DNA of 64,000 nt from Tolumonas osonensis (GCF_014202415.1 NZ_JACHGR010000008.1:124001-188000), one strand, 5' to 3'; counted from the first letter of the stretch, positions 28,020 to 38,361 are shown. Numbers and translations: made by a program. The notes: generated from the sequence alone by a model not told the origin.

Positions 28020-28099
28020 ATCAGAAAATCACATCCCGATCACAAATTCAGGGCAAAGAAAAAGCAACCGGGTGTGAACGGCATGAAGGAATGCAAGAA

Positions 28100-28121
28100 G
28101 CCGTGTTCGAGTAAACACGGC
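28100..28121 (-). terminator. Weak terminator or hairpin after cobQ
   Basis: 8-bp stem GCCGTGTT/AACACGGC 17 bp after the cobQ stop; on the minus strand it is followed by TTCTTGC, a poor T tract. Confidence 0.4.
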
Positions 28122-28137
28122 AGAAAACAGAGGAGAA

Positions 28138-29628
28138 TTAACGTTTCCTGTCAGTTCCCCACCGTTCCAGAAGGCTAAAAAGCTTATCCATATTCAGATG
28201 ATCGGCCAGACAATCTGCCAGTCGGTTGATGCCGTCTTCACGTAGTTGCTGCATATCCGGGGCCGTCTGTGCCTGCAGGCCGGCCCACTGCAGCAGCACA
28301 TTGCAGGCTGCCGGCTCATCAAACAAGCCATGCAGGTAGGTGCCGAAAATCAGATCATCGTCGGAAAGAAGTCCGTCCGCGAGCATGGCTTGTCCATCGT
28401 GCAGGTGCAGCGGTTGCCGGGCCCCGGACGGGATCGCCGTCACCCCGGCATGAATTTCATACCCGATCACAGGAACGGTTTCACCCTCCAGTATCAGGGA
28501 GCCGGTGACCCGGCGCAGCTGTTTTTCCGGTGCCAGTGTGGTCGTGATCGGCAGTAGACAGAGCCCGGACATACTGCCGGCCTCACCTTCCAGACCCAGC
28601 GGATCGTGCAGCATCTCACCCAGCATCTGATAACCGCCGCAGATCCCGATCAGCTTGCCGCCAAAGCGCAGGTGCCGGGCAATCGCCTTGTCCCAGCCCT
28701 GCTCGCGCAGGAAACGCAGATCACCCTGTACCGATTTGGAGCCAGGCAAAATGATCAGATCCGCCGGCGGCAGTGGCTGATTCGGCGGTACCATGACGAG
28801 ATCGACATCCGGATGCAGCCGCAATACATCAAAATCGGTGTGATTGCTGATGCGCGGGAAACAGGGCACCACCACGCGGAATTTACCGCGATCGCTCTGT
28901 TGCACGGCAATGGCATCTTCCTGTTCCAGATACAGGCCATGCAGGTAAGGCAGCACACCCAGCACCGGCTTGCCGGTGGTTTGCTCCAGCCAGTCGAGAC
29001 CTCCCTGCAACAGCGTGATATCGCCGCGAAAGCGGTTGATCACAAAGCCGATGACGCGGTTCTGTTCGCTTTCCGACAGCAGCGCCAGCGTGCCGTAGAG
29101 ATGGGCAAACACACCGCCACGATCGATATCGGCAATAATGATGACCGGACAATCCGCCTCTTCGGCAAAACCCATATTGGCAATGTCACGATCACGCAGG
29201 TTGATTTCCGCCGGACTGCCCGCGCCTTCGATAATCACCGCCTGATAGTGCGCCTGCAGATGACGATACGATGCCATCACCGCACCCATCACCCGGGGTT
29301 TGTATTCGTGATAGGCGCAGGCGTCCATATCCGCCAGTGCCTTGCCCTGTACGATCACCTGTGCACCGATATCGGTATTCGGCTTCAGCAACACCGGATT
29401 CATGTGTACCGACGGCTCCAGCCCGCACGCCTGTGCCTGCACCGCCTGTGCGCGGCCAATTTCACCGCCGTCCACCGTGACCGCACTGTTCAGTGCCATG
29501 TTCTGCGATTTGAACGGCGCCACCGCCCAGCCCTGCCGTTTCAGCAGACGGCACAGCCCCGCCACCAGCGTGCTTTTACCGGCATCGGATGTGGTGCCCT
29601 GCACCATGAGAGAGAATTGTTTTAGCAA
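28138..29628 (-). CDS. cobQ/cbiP: Cobyric acid synthase
   Basis: Amidates side chains b, d, e and g of adenosylcobyrinic a,c-diamide using glutamine and ATP. 496 residues: synthetase domain with P-loop [10 protein letters not shown] at 11-20 and [11 protein letters not shown], then a glutaminase domain with nucleophile C330 in [13 protein letters not shown] at 29628 is preferred as start because AGGA lies 10 bases upstream and family members have a few residues before the MVQGT segment. The in-frame ATG at 29607 has no ribosome site and would cut into that strand. Separated from cobB by the rsp cassette. Confidence 0.92.
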   Translation of the reverse strand: MLKQFSLMVQGTTSDAGKSTLVAGLCRLLKRQGWAVAPFKSQNMALNSAVTVDGGEIGRAQAVQAQACGLEPSVHMNPVLLKPNTDIGAQVIVQGKALADMDACAYHEYKPRVMGAVMASYRHLQAHYQAVIIEGAGSPAEINLRDRDIANMGFAEEADCPVIIIADIDRGGVFAHLYGTLALLSESEQNRVIGFVINRFRGDITLLQGGLDWLEQTTGKPVLGVLPYLHGLYLEQEDAIAVQQSDRGKFRVVVPCFPRISNHTDFDVLRLHPDVDLVMVPPNQPLPPADLIILPGSKSVQGDLRFLREQGWDKAIARHLRFGGKLIGICGGYQMLGEMLHDPLGLEGEAGSMSGLCLLPITTTLAPEKQLRRVTGSLILEGETVPVIGYEIHAGVTAIPSGARQPLHLHDGQAMLADGLLSDDDLIFGTYLHGLFDEPAACNVLLQWAGLQAQTAPDMQQLREDGINRLADCLADHLNMDKLFSLLERWGTDRKR

Positions 29629-29726
29629 CTTGTGAAGATCCTGACAGGTCTTTTATTCAAAAGAGATGTGCCATCTTAAGCCGGTTTGGAAATGATTAAC
29701 ACGCGCAATCCATGTGCCTAAACTGA

Positions 29727-30656
29727 CTACTCTTCCTCTTCCGGCCTGAGCTTTTTACGTTTGGAGCGCGGATGTGTCTGGTCATACACGGCCGCCAGAT
29801 GCTGAAAATCGAGGTGGGTATAGATTTGTGTGGTCGCCAGATTGGCGTGACCCAGCAGCTCCTGCACCGCACGCAGATCGCCGGAGGATTCCAGCATATG
29901 CGTGGCGAAACTGTGGCGCAGTTTATGCGGATGCACATGGCTGTTTAGCGTCTGTTTCTGCCCCCACTGCTCAATGCGGATCTCTACCATCCGGGCGGTA
30001 ATGCGCCGTTTACGGCTGCTGAGAAACAGCGCCGGTTCACCTTCGCTCTGGTAGGCCACTCTGACGGTCAGCCATTTTTCCAGCCACTCCAGCGCCAGCC
30101 GTCCTACCGGCAGAATGCGCTCTTTGTTGCCTTTCCCGATCACCCGTACCTGACGGCTGGTCATGTCCAGATCCGCCAAATCCAAGGCCACCAGCTCGGA
30201 TAGACGCATACCGGTGGAATAGAACAGCTCCATGATGGCGCGATCGCGCACCGCCAGCGGATCCGACTCATCGGTGATATTCAGCAGCTGATGTACCTGA
30301 TCGACATCGAGATTTTTCGGCAACGGCCGCCCGAGCTTGGGCAACACCACGCCCCGCGCCGGATTCGCGGTCAGCAGACCACGGATCACCAGCCAGTCGG
30401 CAAAACTGCGCAGTGCCGACATTTTGGTACTGATGGTACGCGGCGAGGTCTCTTTGTATTTACGCAGGGTATGTGCCCATTGCCGCACCAGCGGCGCATC
30501 CAGCTCTTCCCAGTGCCGGATCTGCTTTTCCTGCAGCCATTCAATCAACGCCTGCAGATGACGCTGATAATTGCTGAGTGTATGCGCGCTCAGCTGCCGC
30601 TCGACGCGCAGATACTCCAGCCAGGTGTGCAACACCGTCGCGAGAGAGTCACTCAC
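29727..30656 (-). CDS. xerC: Tyrosine recombinase XerC
   Basis: Site-specific recombinase resolving chromosome dimers at dif together with XerD. 309 residues: N-terminal SAM-like core-binding domain (about 1-100), then the catalytic domain with R151, K175, H244, R247, H270 and nucleophile Y279 all present. It overlaps the upstream DUF484 gene by 8 bp, continuing the conserved dapF-DUF484-xerC order. The usual next gene (HAD phosphatase yigB) is absent; cobQ follows instead. Confidence 0.96.
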   Translation of the reverse strand: MSDSLATVLHTWLEYLRVERQLSAHTLSNYQRHLQALIEWLQEKQIRHWEELDAPLVRQWAHTLRKYKETSPRTISTKMSALRSFADWLVIRGLLTANPARGVVLPKLGRPLPKNLDVDQVHQLLNITDESDPLAVRDRAIMELFYSTGMRLSELVALDLADLDMTSRQVRVIGKGNKERILPVGRLALEWLEKWLTVRVAYQSEGEPALFLSSRKRRITARMVEIRIEQWGQKQTLNSHVHPHKLRHSFATHMLESSGDLRAVQELLGHANLATTQIYTHLDFQHLAAVYDQTHPRSKRKKLRPEEEE

Positions 30657-31347
30657 AGGAACGGGCCAAGGTGGGCAACAGCAGGGTCACGAAGCGGCCT
30701 AACTGCTCCAGCAGCAGACTGTCCATGCCCGGCTGATAATGATGTGGGTTGGCATGGCCAAACGCCAGAAAACCCCATTCGCCGTATTCCCCGAGCCGCA
30801 GCAGCGCCATCGAGTGCACCAGCGAGCCCTGGCCGAAAATCAGCTCACGATCGCAGTCGCTGACCCGGCCAAAATAGACCAGCTGATCAGCCATCGGATA
30901 CAGGCACAGGCGCTGAAACAGCGGGAACTCCATCTCATACGGCTTGTCAAAACGTTTGGCCTTGACCCGCGCCTGATTCACCCACAGCGCACAGGCCGGA
31001 ATGCGCAAGCGCTCACGGAAGGTACTGTGCAGACATTTCCACAGCTGGCGCAGCGAGGTGCAGGCAAACAGCGAGGAGTAGACATCGGTATACACCCGGA
31101 AGATGAACTCGTTGCGGGTGGCATTCGCCAGCAGCTCCTGGCGTTCATCCTCCAGCTGCTGCAGACGCTCGCGCTGACGCTCCAGTTTCACCTCAAACAG
31201 TGACACCGTACCGCGCTGTTCATGGGGCACTTCTATCTCATCCAGCAGCGCTTTATGCCGCAGGAAAAAGTCCGGATGTTGCTTCAGATAATCGGCGATG
31301 CGGTTCTCTTCCAGCATCGACTCCAGTGCACCCATGTTTATACTCAT
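30649..31347 (-). CDS. DUF484 family protein (YigA)
   Basis: 232-residue cytoplasmic protein of the DUF484 family, a GAF-like fold with an N-terminal helical segment ([47 protein letters not shown]...). No catalytic motif is visible, and the function is unknown. It is conserved between dapF and xerC in gammaproteobacteria, overlapping dapF by 4 bp and xerC by 8 bp here, so it is cotranscribed and translationally coupled. Confidence 0.92.
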   Translation of the reverse strand: MSINMGALESMLEENRIADYLKQHPDFFLRHKALLDEIEVPHEQRGTVSLFEVKLERQRERLQQLEDERQELLANATRNEFIFRVYTDVYSSLFACTSLRQLWKCLHSTFRERLRIPACALWVNQARVKAKRFDKPYEMEFPLFQRLCLYPMADQLVYFGRVSDCDRELIFGQGSLVHSMALLRLGEYGEWGFLAFGHANPHHYQPGMDSLLLEQLGRFVTLLLPTLARSCE

Positions 31348-32174
31348 AGCTCGATCTGTCCGTCAAAGACATGCTCTGCCGGGCCGGTCATGTACACCGG
31401 ACTGCCGGGACCATTCCAGGCGATATAGAGCGAACCGCCGGGCAGATTAACCTTCACGCGGCCTCTGAGTTTCTCCTGCTGGATGCCAACCACGACGGCA
31501 GCGCAGGCACCGGTACCACAGGCCAGTGTCTCACCGGCACCGCGCTCATATACCCGCAGATTTATTTCGTTGGCCGATACCACTTCCATGAAACCGACAT
31601 TGACCCGCTCAGGGAAGCGGTCAAACGATTCCAGTTTCGGTCCCAGGGTTTCCACCGGTGCCGTTTTCACGCTCGGCACTTCGATCACGCAGTGCGGATT
31701 GCCCATCGACACCGCGCCACACATTACCGTTTGTTCGGCAACACGCAGCAGGTAAAGCTTCTCGGCTTTCAGGGCCCGGAACGGGATCTTGGATGGTTCA
31801 AACTCCGGCACGCCCATGTTGACCGTGACCTGATCGTTATCTTCCAGTTGCAGCACAATGCGGCCACTGACCGTACTGACCGCAATACGGTCTTTGTTGG
31901 TCAGCCCTTTCAGACGCACAAAACGGGCAAAACAGCGCGCCCCGTTACCGCACTGCTGCACTTCCGAACCATCGGCATTAAAAATACGATAGTGGAAGTC
32001 GAGATCAGGATCATACGGCGGTTCAACCAGCAGCAGCTGGTCAAACCCGATACCAAAATGACGATCACCGAGGCGTTTCAGCGTTTCCGCATTAAAAAAC
32101 ACCTTCTGCGTGACGCCATCAACCACCACAAAGTCATTTCCCAGACCGTGCATTTTGGAAAACTGGATCAACAT
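31344..32174 (-). CDS. dapF: Diaminopimelate epimerase
   Basis: Cofactor-free epimerase turning LL-DAP into meso-DAP for peptidoglycan and lysine. 276 residues; the catalytic cysteine pair is C75 ([10 protein letters not shown]) and C219 (ACGTGACA), both intact. It follows lysA by 15 bp and overlaps DUF484 by 4 bp. Confidence 0.97.
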   Translation of the reverse strand: MLIQFSKMHGLGNDFVVVDGVTQKVFFNAETLKRLGDRHFGIGFDQLLLVEPPYDPDLDFHYRIFNADGSEVQQCGNGARCFARFVRLKGLTNKDRIAVSTVSGRIVLQLEDNDQVTVNMGVPEFEPSKIPFRALKAEKLYLLRVAEQTVMCGAVSMGNPHCVIEVPSVKTAPVETLGPKLESFDRFPERVNVGFMEVVSANEINLRVYERGAGETLACGTGACAAVVVGIQQEKLRGRVKVNLPGGSLYIAWNGPGSPVYMTGPAEHVFDGQIEL

Positions 32175-32189
32175 GCAGCCTGACTCCTG

Positions 32190-33440
32190 TTACGGCAACA
32201 GATGTTCGAATTGCCACAGTGATGCCAGCGGTTCACGCTCACGGATCAGATGCGGCTGTTCACCGTCCACCAGCACTTCGGCCGCACGGGAACGGGCGTT
32301 ATAGTTAGAGGCCATGGAGAAACCATAGGCGCCGGCAGAACGAACCGCCAGATAATCGCCCGGCGCAATCGCCAGTTCGCGATCTTTACCCAGGAAATCG
32401 CCGGTTTCACACACCGGGCCGACCACGTCGTAACGCTGCGCATCACGCGGCAAGGCACGGTTCACCGGAATGATGTTCATCCAGGCACTGTACAGTGACG
32501 GACGGATCAGATCGTTCATCGCTGCATCGACAATCGCAAAATGACGGTCTTCACCCGCTTTCAGGTATTCCACTCTGGTCGCCAGAATACCGGCATTCGC
32601 CATGATGGCGCGGCCCGGTTCAAACATCAGCGTCAGATCGCGATCCTGCAGCTTCTGTTTCAGTGCAGTTGCATATTCGCTCGGGTGTGGTGGCGTTTCA
32701 TCGTTGTAATTGACGCCCAGACCACCACCGACATCCAGATGGTGGATCTTGATACCAGCGGCGGCCAGTTCATCGATCAGCGTCAGCAGCTTGTCGGCTG
32801 CTTCCAGAAACGGCGCAATTTCGGTCAGCTGCGAGCCAATATGGCAATCAACCCCGGTCACCTGCAGATGCGGCAGGCTGGCGGCGTACTTATACACTTC
32901 CGGCGCCCGTTCAATCGGGATACCGAATTTGTTCTGTTTCAGACCGGTAGAGATATACGGATGGGTACCGGCATCGATATCCGGATTGATGCGGATCGAA
33001 ATACGCGCCACTTTCCCCATGCTGCCAGCCACCTGATTCAGGCGTTCCAGTTCCGGCTCGGACTCCACGTTGAAGCAGAGAATGTCCTGCTCCAGCGCAT
33101 AGCGCATTTCCGCTTCGGTCTTGCCGACACCGGAGAACACCACTTTTTTCGCGTCGCCACCGGCAGCAATGACACGCGCCAGCTCACCACCGGAAACGAT
33201 GTCAAAGCCGGAGCCAAGACGCGCCAGCAGATTCAGGACCGCCAGGTTGCCATTGGCCTTTACCGCGTAGCAGATCAGGTGCGGCACTTCACCGGCCGCG
33301 GCATCGAATGCTTTCCAGTGGCGTTCAATGGTGGCCCGGGAATAGATATATAAAGGCGTGCCGTATTGGGCAACTAACCCACTGACAGCACATTGTTCGG
33401 CCAGCAGTTCGCCATCTTCTCGGTAGTTAAAATAATCCAT
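32190..33440 (-). CDS. lysA: Diaminopimelate decarboxylase
   Basis: PLP-dependent alanine-racemase-fold enzyme making L-lysine from meso-DAP, 416 residues. The PLP lysine is K61 in CYAVKANGN; HVGSQ-type (CHIGSQL), the glycine-rich DVGGGLGV and FEPGR segments bind cofactor, and GPVCETGDFLG supplies the active-site cysteine. It lies between lptM and dapF, placing two consecutive DAP enzymes in one operon. Confidence 0.97.
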   Translation of the reverse strand: MDYFNYREDGELLAEQCAVSGLVAQYGTPLYIYSRATIERHWKAFDAAAGEVPHLICYAVKANGNLAVLNLLARLGSGFDIVSGGELARVIAAGGDAKKVVFSGVGKTEAEMRYALEQDILCFNVESEPELERLNQVAGSMGKVARISIRINPDIDAGTHPYISTGLKQNKFGIPIERAPEVYKYAASLPHLQVTGVDCHIGSQLTEIAPFLEAADKLLTLIDELAAAGIKIHHLDVGGGLGVNYNDETPPHPSEYATALKQKLQDRDLTLMFEPGRAIMANAGILATRVEYLKAGEDRHFAIVDAAMNDLIRPSLYSAWMNIIPVNRALPRDAQRYDVVGPVCETGDFLGKDRELAIAPGDYLAVRSAGAYGFSMASNYNARSRAAEVLVDGEQPHLIREREPLASLWQFEHLLP

Positions 33441-33455
33441 GGCTCCATCGTTTCC

Positions 33456-33617
33456 TTATGATTGGGTCTGGGAGTTGTCAGTCTGATTTTGCGGCTGGGC
33501 AGTCGGCTGTTTCGCCGGTGGCTGTTGTGGCAGGTACAGCGGCCCTTTTAAGCCACAACCACTCAGCAAACCGGCCAGTAATAACGCCAAACCCACACTG
33601 TAAGTGCGCATTTTCAT
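33456..33617 (-). CDS. lptM: Small lipoprotein LptM (YifL)
   Basis: 53 residues from ATG at 33617 (the frame is open to 33662, but the extra residues overlap the cyaY promoter and do not fit the family). Lipobox LSGC with lipidated C21 is followed by the hallmark GLKGPLYLP. Known in E. coli to assist maturation of the LPS translocon protein LptD. First gene of lptM-lysA-dapF-DUF484-xerC, divergent from cyaY. Confidence 0.9.
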   Translation of the reverse strand: MKMRTYSVGLALLLAGLLSGCGLKGPLYLPQQPPAKQPTAQPQNQTDNSQTQS

Positions 33618-33691
33618 GATCTTGTGCGATTCGGTAATTTGGCCCACTATAATCTCACTCATCGCAGCAAATGCAAATAGGACAAGCCGTA

Positions 33692-34006
33692 ATGAAAGAC
33701 AGTGAATTTCACGCGCTGGTGGAAGGGCGCTACCAGGTGATCGAACAGGCCATCGATAATTGCGAGACCGATATCGATTGTGAGCTGAACAGTGGTGTCA
33801 TGACGCTGACCTTCGTCAACGGCAGCAAAATCATTATCAACAAGCAGGAACCGCTGCATCAGATCTGGGTCGCCACCCGTGAAAACGGCTATCACTTTGA
33901 CTGGAAAGACGGTCACTGGATCGATAACCGCGGTGGCCGGGAACTGATGGAACTGCTGAGCGACGCCTGCAGCAAGCAGTCCGGTGAAACCGTCACCTTA
34001 GGATAA
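33692..34006 (+). CDS. cyaY: Frataxin homologue CyaY
   Basis: 104-residue iron-binding regulator of Fe-S cluster assembly. Start at ATG 33692 with AGGA upstream gives MKDSEFH, matching the family start. An acidic first helix and the conserved sheet (DIDCELNSGVMTLTF, NGSKIIINKQEPLHQIW, GYHFDW) are clear. It is divergent from lptM and 5 bp before a SelW-like gene. Confidence 0.95.
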   Translation: MKDSEFHALVEGRYQVIEQAIDNCETDIDCELNSGVMTLTFVNGSKIIINKQEPLHQIWVATRENGYHFDWKDGHWIDNRGGRELMELLSDACSKQSGETVTLG

Positions 34007-34011
34007 ACCAT

Positions 34012-34296
34012 ATGGACAAACCGGTTGTTGATATCTATTACTGCCGCCAGTGCAACTGGCTGCTGCGGGCCGGCTGGATGGCGCAGGAACTGCTGCATAC
34101 TTTCAGCGAAGAACTGGGCAGTGTCAATTTACACCCGGATACCGGCGGCCATTTTGAAATTCTGGTCAATGGCGTCACCATCTGGGAACGCAAGGCCGAT
34201 GGTGGCTTCCCGGATGTCAAAGCCCTGAAACAGCGGGTGCGCGATCAGATTGCTCCGGAGCGCGACCTGGGCCACATCGATAAAAAGACAGATTAG
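34012..34296 (+). CDS. SelT/SelW/SelH-type thioredoxin-like (Rdx) protein
   Basis: 94 residues with the family start VxIxYCxxCxWLLRA: YCRQCNWLLRAGWMAQELL holds the redox pair C11/C14. Cysteine replaces the selenocysteine of animal homologues; no in-frame TGA is involved. The GGxFEI...WERKADGGFPD segment is also typical. Redox role is probable, substrate unknown. It is transcribed with cyaY, with 5 bp between them, suggesting a link to iron-sulphur or redox homeostasis. Confidence 0.88.
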   Translation: MDKPVVDIYYCRQCNWLLRAGWMAQELLHTFSEELGSVNLHPDTGGHFEILVNGVTIWERKADGGFPDVKALKQRVRDQIAPERDLGHIDKKTD

Positions 34297-34307
34297 GTCA
34301 CCAACAA

Positions 34308-34336
34308 AAACGGCTCCTTGAAGGAGCCGTTTCGTT
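34308..34336. terminator. Bidirectional terminator after the SelW-like gene
   Basis: CGGCTCCT/AGGAGCCG stem (34311-34318, 34322-34329) flanked by A5 on the left and TTTCGTTTTTT on the right; serves both the cyaY unit and the convergent small gene. Confidence 0.88.
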
Positions 34337-34345
34337 TTTTGCAGA

Positions 34346-34705
34346 TCACTCTGCTGCCGGTGCATCTTGCGGTGGCTGACCATCTTTGGGTGGTTTTTTC
34401 TTCGGATCTTTTGGCTGTTTCTGCTCATCACGTGGTGCAGGCGCCGCTTTATCGCCTTCAGGTCTGTTCATGGATTCAGAGTGTGCTCTGCCTTCCGGTG
34501 ATGCCTGATTAGTCCGCTCTTCACCCGGTTTGCGGGCTTTTTTATTATCCGGAGCCGGACGATCGCATTTCTGGCCTTCCGGGCATTCCTGTCTGGCTTC
34601 ATCATCAGCCGGCGCCGGACTGGCATTCGCCATTGATATACCGCAAGCAGAAACAACCGCGCTCAGACCCAGGCTCAGCAGAACTTTTTTGATACCCATA
34701 CTCAT
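34346..34705 (-). CDS. Small secreted or lipoprotein, Pro/Lys/charged-rich, unknown
   Basis: 119 residues, not recognised. The N-terminus is a clear export signal (KKVLLSLGLSAVVSACG), ending either at a lipobox-like VSAC (C21) or at ANA before SPAPAD. The mature part is low-complexity: two cysteines in ECPEGQKCDRP, then many Pro, Lys, Asp, Glu, Gln and Arg (KQPKDPKKKPPKDGQ). It is probably disordered and outside the cytoplasm. Single gene between a terminator and cyaA. Confidence 0.65.
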   Translation of the reverse strand: MSMGIKKVLLSLGLSAVVSACGISMANASPAPADDEARQECPEGQKCDRPAPDNKKARKPGEERTNQASPEGRAHSESMNRPEGDKAAPAPRDEQKQPKDPKKKPPKDGQPPQDAPAAE

Positions 34706-34825
34706 TTACAACCTCATAAGTCATTTGACGTAATGCGGAGGCGATAATAATCCTTCAGGTATTCTTCTCATCCTGATTTGCGATTATTTACACTCGGAAC
34801 TGAGTACGGAACGGTTGCCCGGTGA

Positions 34826-37252
34826 TTAGCCGGATGCCTGCTGCGGCATCTCCCGCATGGCGGAACGGTAGGGTACGACCTGCAGCGCATCCGGGCCGGA
34901 GACCAGCTCGTAAAACTGCGGCAAATTGAAATTGATCACCTGTTCGGTGAAATCGAAACGCTGATGGGTCATGGTGTAATAACGGTTGACGTTCTGCACC
35001 AGATCTTCCTTGCTGCCGGCATATTCGTGGTAGATCTCGACCTTGTTGTTTTCATCCAGAATATAGACATTAAAGCCGTTGTCATTATCTTCAAAGAAAT
35101 ACTGGATCAAGCCTTCACTGGCATACGCATCGACGATCGACGGCACATGCAGCCCGTTATCCGGTTCGGCAGTCTGACGTTCCAGCTTGTTATCCGACAC
35201 CTGACGGTAAAAATCGATCGCGCTGCTGAGCTGACGCACCGACACTCCGCGGCGTTCAAGGAACAGGGCATATCGGCTTTCGCCTACCGACAGCAGTTTC
35301 ACCATGCGCTGTTTATCCAGCGCCAGACGCAGCGAAATACAGGAGTTCACCAACTCGGTGAACTGATGACGGATCTCGTCGCGGTAATACTGACTGTAGC
35401 AGAACACGTCGATCGCATCCGGCGCCGCCGCATCCTGATGCATCTTGCTCAGGATGGTACTCAGCGCTTCCACCACCGCGTCCGGACCATTAAAGTGCAG
35501 CGTACGCACTTCATTCCAGGAGTTGCGGTAAACCAGATCCACCGTCCCGACCAGGCACTCCTGACGCACACCGAAACAGAGCATATCCTCGCCATGTTCC
35601 AGCACCGGCGGCATCTCTTCCGGCCAGTCGGCGGTCGGATCGCGCTCCAGATTGAGGAAAATACCCAGATGGCGGATTTCACACGGCCGGCTCAGTGCCA
35701 GGTTGCTGGCGGGTGGCAATTCCACCGGGAAGGTATCCGCCAGATCCTGACAGAACTGATGCAGACAGGTTTTGGTTATATCGGAGCCTGACGGACGAAT
35801 GTCCACCCGGGTATTCGCCACCATCAGACCATTAAAGTACGCCCAGGCCACCAGCTTGGAGAGATAACCGTTATATTCCAGCGGCGCCCGGCCGATGATG
35901 TCGTGTGGCCGCAGCGAGTATTTATACAGATACCAGCCCTGACGGTTAAGATGTCCCGGTGGGACCTGAATCAGGCTTAAATCGGTTTCACGCAGATCAG
36001 GGGCAATTTTCAGGTTAATGCGCTGAACCTTGCCCGGCAGCGCTTCAAACGCGGTATAGAGTTTGCGCGACAGAATACCGATATCTTCCGGATTGATGGA
36101 TTCGCTGATGTTATTGCGCCGTGCGAACTGGATCAGCTTGCTGTAACTCTGCATCAGCGAGCTCAGCAGCTCCTCATAGGCGATCTTAACCTGTTCCACC
36201 TTCCACTGATCATGACTGTCGAGATGCTGTAACGTCTCCAGATCCCAGCCCCAGTCACGCACCAGTTTTACCAGCAAATCCCGCCGCCAGCGTCCATTCT
36301 TCGGCGGAGTGTTGCAGCTTAAGGGATCGCAGATCTTCAGGTAGAAACAGCGTCGCGCCAGATCCAGCCGTTTGGTATCCCCCAGTCGGGTCAGATAATC
36401 CGTCACCTTATCCAGCATCAGATAATAGGCATCGAGCGACAAACCAAAGTCATCATGCTGCTGGAACCAGCGTTTCGCCTGGACCGCCAGCAACTCGGTA
36501 TGCGGAAATTCGGCGGAATAGGCTTCCATTACCAGAATTTTCAGCACCGCCTTGTAAGGCGAATCCAGCCCTTTGTAGAGCAGCCACAAGGCCGAACCGA
36601 AATACTCTTCCGCCGGAATGCGGCTGACACCGCCCAGATCCAGCCAGTCGTCTTCGGAAATCATGCCGGTGCTGAACATCGCGGCGGCCAGCGAATCATA
36701 TTCCTCTTCACGCTCTACCGGCAGCAGATGCTGGGCACTGCCGCAGTTATCCAGCCCAACCTGTGCCCGGTTGCCGATACGGAATTTGTTTTCCGGGATC
36801 AGGAAAAAGTTCATTTCCACACTGTGCTGTTCAGCCAGACGGGAGATGAGCTGACATTTCTGCTCCAGCAGCGCCAGCCGTTCCGCCGACAATGCCGGAT
36901 CGTGACACACCCAGATATCGAGATCGGAACCTGCGCTCTGGCCGATAGAGGAAGTGCTGCCCATGGTATAAACCGCCGAGATGCAGCGTTCGTTCACCAC
37001 CGGCTCTGCGGTGTGACCGCATTGGGTTACCAGAAATTTGCGCTGGGCCGGATCCGGCTGAAAATTGGCAATACCCGATGGCACCTCACCGGACACGTAA
37101 CCCGGAAGGTGTGAATGATGATAATGCAGCAGAACCGGCAGGATGGAGAGCATACGCCGTCCCGCCTCGTTCATTGCCTCCAGCGCCCGTTCCATCTTTA
37201 TCTGATTGATGGCATCACAGCGGGCAACCAGCAACTCAAACTGTTTAAACAA
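34826..37252 (-). CDS. cyaA: Class I adenylate cyclase
   Basis: Makes cAMP from ATP for CRP control. 808 residues, close to the 848 of E. coli and similar throughout. The catalytic N-terminal half has MGSTSSIGQSAGSDLDIWVC (nucleotidyltransferase GS...DxD motif). The C-terminal half is the regulatory domain receiving EIIA-Glc control in enterics; it ends somewhat early compared with E. coli. Divergent from hemC, the conserved arrangement. CRP-like sites in this window fit an active cAMP system. Confidence 0.97.
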   Translation of the reverse strand: MFKQFELLVARCDAINQIKMERALEAMNEAGRRMLSILPVLLHYHHSHLPGYVSGEVPSGIANFQPDPAQRKFLVTQCGHTAEPVVNERCISAVYTMGSTSSIGQSAGSDLDIWVCHDPALSAERLALLEQKCQLISRLAEQHSVEMNFFLIPENKFRIGNRAQVGLDNCGSAQHLLPVEREEEYDSLAAAMFSTGMISEDDWLDLGGVSRIPAEEYFGSALWLLYKGLDSPYKAVLKILVMEAYSAEFPHTELLAVQAKRWFQQHDDFGLSLDAYYLMLDKVTDYLTRLGDTKRLDLARRCFYLKICDPLSCNTPPKNGRWRRDLLVKLVRDWGWDLETLQHLDSHDQWKVEQVKIAYEELLSSLMQSYSKLIQFARRNNISESINPEDIGILSRKLYTAFEALPGKVQRINLKIAPDLRETDLSLIQVPPGHLNRQGWYLYKYSLRPHDIIGRAPLEYNGYLSKLVAWAYFNGLMVANTRVDIRPSGSDITKTCLHQFCQDLADTFPVELPPASNLALSRPCEIRHLGIFLNLERDPTADWPEEMPPVLEHGEDMLCFGVRQECLVGTVDLVYRNSWNEVRTLHFNGPDAVVEALSTILSKMHQDAAAPDAIDVFCYSQYYRDEIRHQFTELVNSCISLRLALDKQRMVKLLSVGESRYALFLERRGVSVRQLSSAIDFYRQVSDNKLERQTAEPDNGLHVPSIVDAYASEGLIQYFFEDNDNGFNVYILDENNKVEIYHEYAGSKEDLVQNVNRYYTMTHQRFDFTEQVINFNLPQFYELVSGPDALQVVPYRSAMREMPQQASG

Positions 37253-37434
37253 CCGTTTGGCCTTAATTGATCAAATTCGGATACTTCGCCGGCAATGGCT
37301 GATGTAATTCCCCCCATGTTAGCACAGCTGACAGCGCGGTAAACCTCCCCGCAATGGTGCGATGTCATGCACAAGGTTCAATCGCCATCTGCTACCATGT
37401 TAGTATCCGGTAAAAACCTCTGGTACAGGCACTC

Positions 37435-38361
37435 ATGACCGAATTGCGTATCGCCACCCGAAAAAGCCCGCTGGCCCTGTGGCAGGCCAACTTCGTCAAA
37501 CAACAACTGGAACAGCATCACCCCGGCTTGCAGGTCACACTGATCCCGATGAGTACTCAGGGCGATAAAATTCTGGATACTCCGCTGGCCAAAATCGGCG
37601 GCAAAGGCCTGTTTGTCAAAGAGCTGGAACAGGCAATACTGGAAAACCGCGCGGATATCGCCGTCCATTCGATGAAGGATGTACCGGTGGAGTTTCCTGA
37701 CGGACTCGGCCTGGCGGTGATCTGTGAACGGGATAATCCCTATGACGCCTTTGTCAGCAACCGTTTTGCCGGCATCCACGAGTTACCGGACGGTGCCGTG
37801 GTCGGCACGTCCAGTCTGCGCCGGCAATGTCAGCTGCGGGCACAGCGCCCGGATCTGGTGATCCGCGATCTGCGTGGCAATGTGAATACCCGCCTAGCGA
37901 AGCTGGATGCCGGTGACTACGACGCCATCATTCTGGCTGCCGCCGGTTTACGCCGGCTGGAAAAGGCCGATCGTATCCGTTCACTGTTACCACCGGAATA
38001 CAGTCTGCCCGCCAATGGCCAAGGTGCGGTTGGCATCGAATGCCGGCTGAATGATACTGCGACCCTGACGCTGCTGGCCTCGCTGGAACATGCCGAAACC
38101 CGTTACTGTGTGCTGGCGGAACGCGCCATGAACCGGACCTTGCAGGGTGGCTGTCAGGTCCCCATCGGCGCGTTTGCGGAAATGGAAGATAACGATCACC
38201 TCTGGCTGCGCGGACTGGTCGGTTCGGTGGATGGCAAACAGATCATCCGCGGCGATATCTCCGGGCCGAAAGAACAGGCAGAGGAACTGGGGCAATTACT
38301 GGCAGAACAGTTGCTGGTCCAGGGTGCCGACGAGATTCTGCGTGCGGTTTATGGCGCATGA
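37435..38361 (+). CDS. hemC: Hydroxymethylbilane synthase (porphobilinogen deaminase)
   Basis: Polymerises four porphobilinogens to hydroxymethylbilane in haem synthesis. 308 residues; the dipyrromethane cofactor cysteine is C240 in [10 protein letters not shown], and the conserved substrate loops ([30 protein letters not shown]) are present. First gene of hemCDXY; its end overlaps hemD by 4 bp. Confidence 0.97.
   Translation: MTELRIATRKSPLALWQANFVKQQLEQHHPGLQVTLIPMSTQGDKILDTPLAKIGGKGLFVKELEQAILENRADIAVHSMKDVPVEFPDGLGLAVICERDNPYDAFVSNRFAGIHELPDGAVVGTSSLRRQCQLRAQRPDLVIRDLRGNVNTRLAKLDAGDYDAIILAAAGLRRLEKADRIRSLLPPEYSLPANGQGAVGIECRLNDTATLTLLASLEHAETRYCVLAERAMNRTLQGGCQVPIGAFAEMEDNDHLWLRGLVGSVDGKQIIRGDISGPKEQAEELGQLLAEQLLVQGADEILRAVYGA

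Noticed and set aside
28028-28060. CRP-like half-sites before rspA (TCACA repeated)
   Set aside because: The two TCACA elements are direct, not inverted, repeats, so no CRP dimer site is formed.
28606-29625. 339-codon open frame on the plus strand
   Set aside because: Antisense to cobQ, with shadow composition.
34012-34296. Possible selenoprotein in the SelW-like gene
   Set aside because: The redox motif is CRQC with ordinary cysteines; no in-frame TGA or SECIS-like need.
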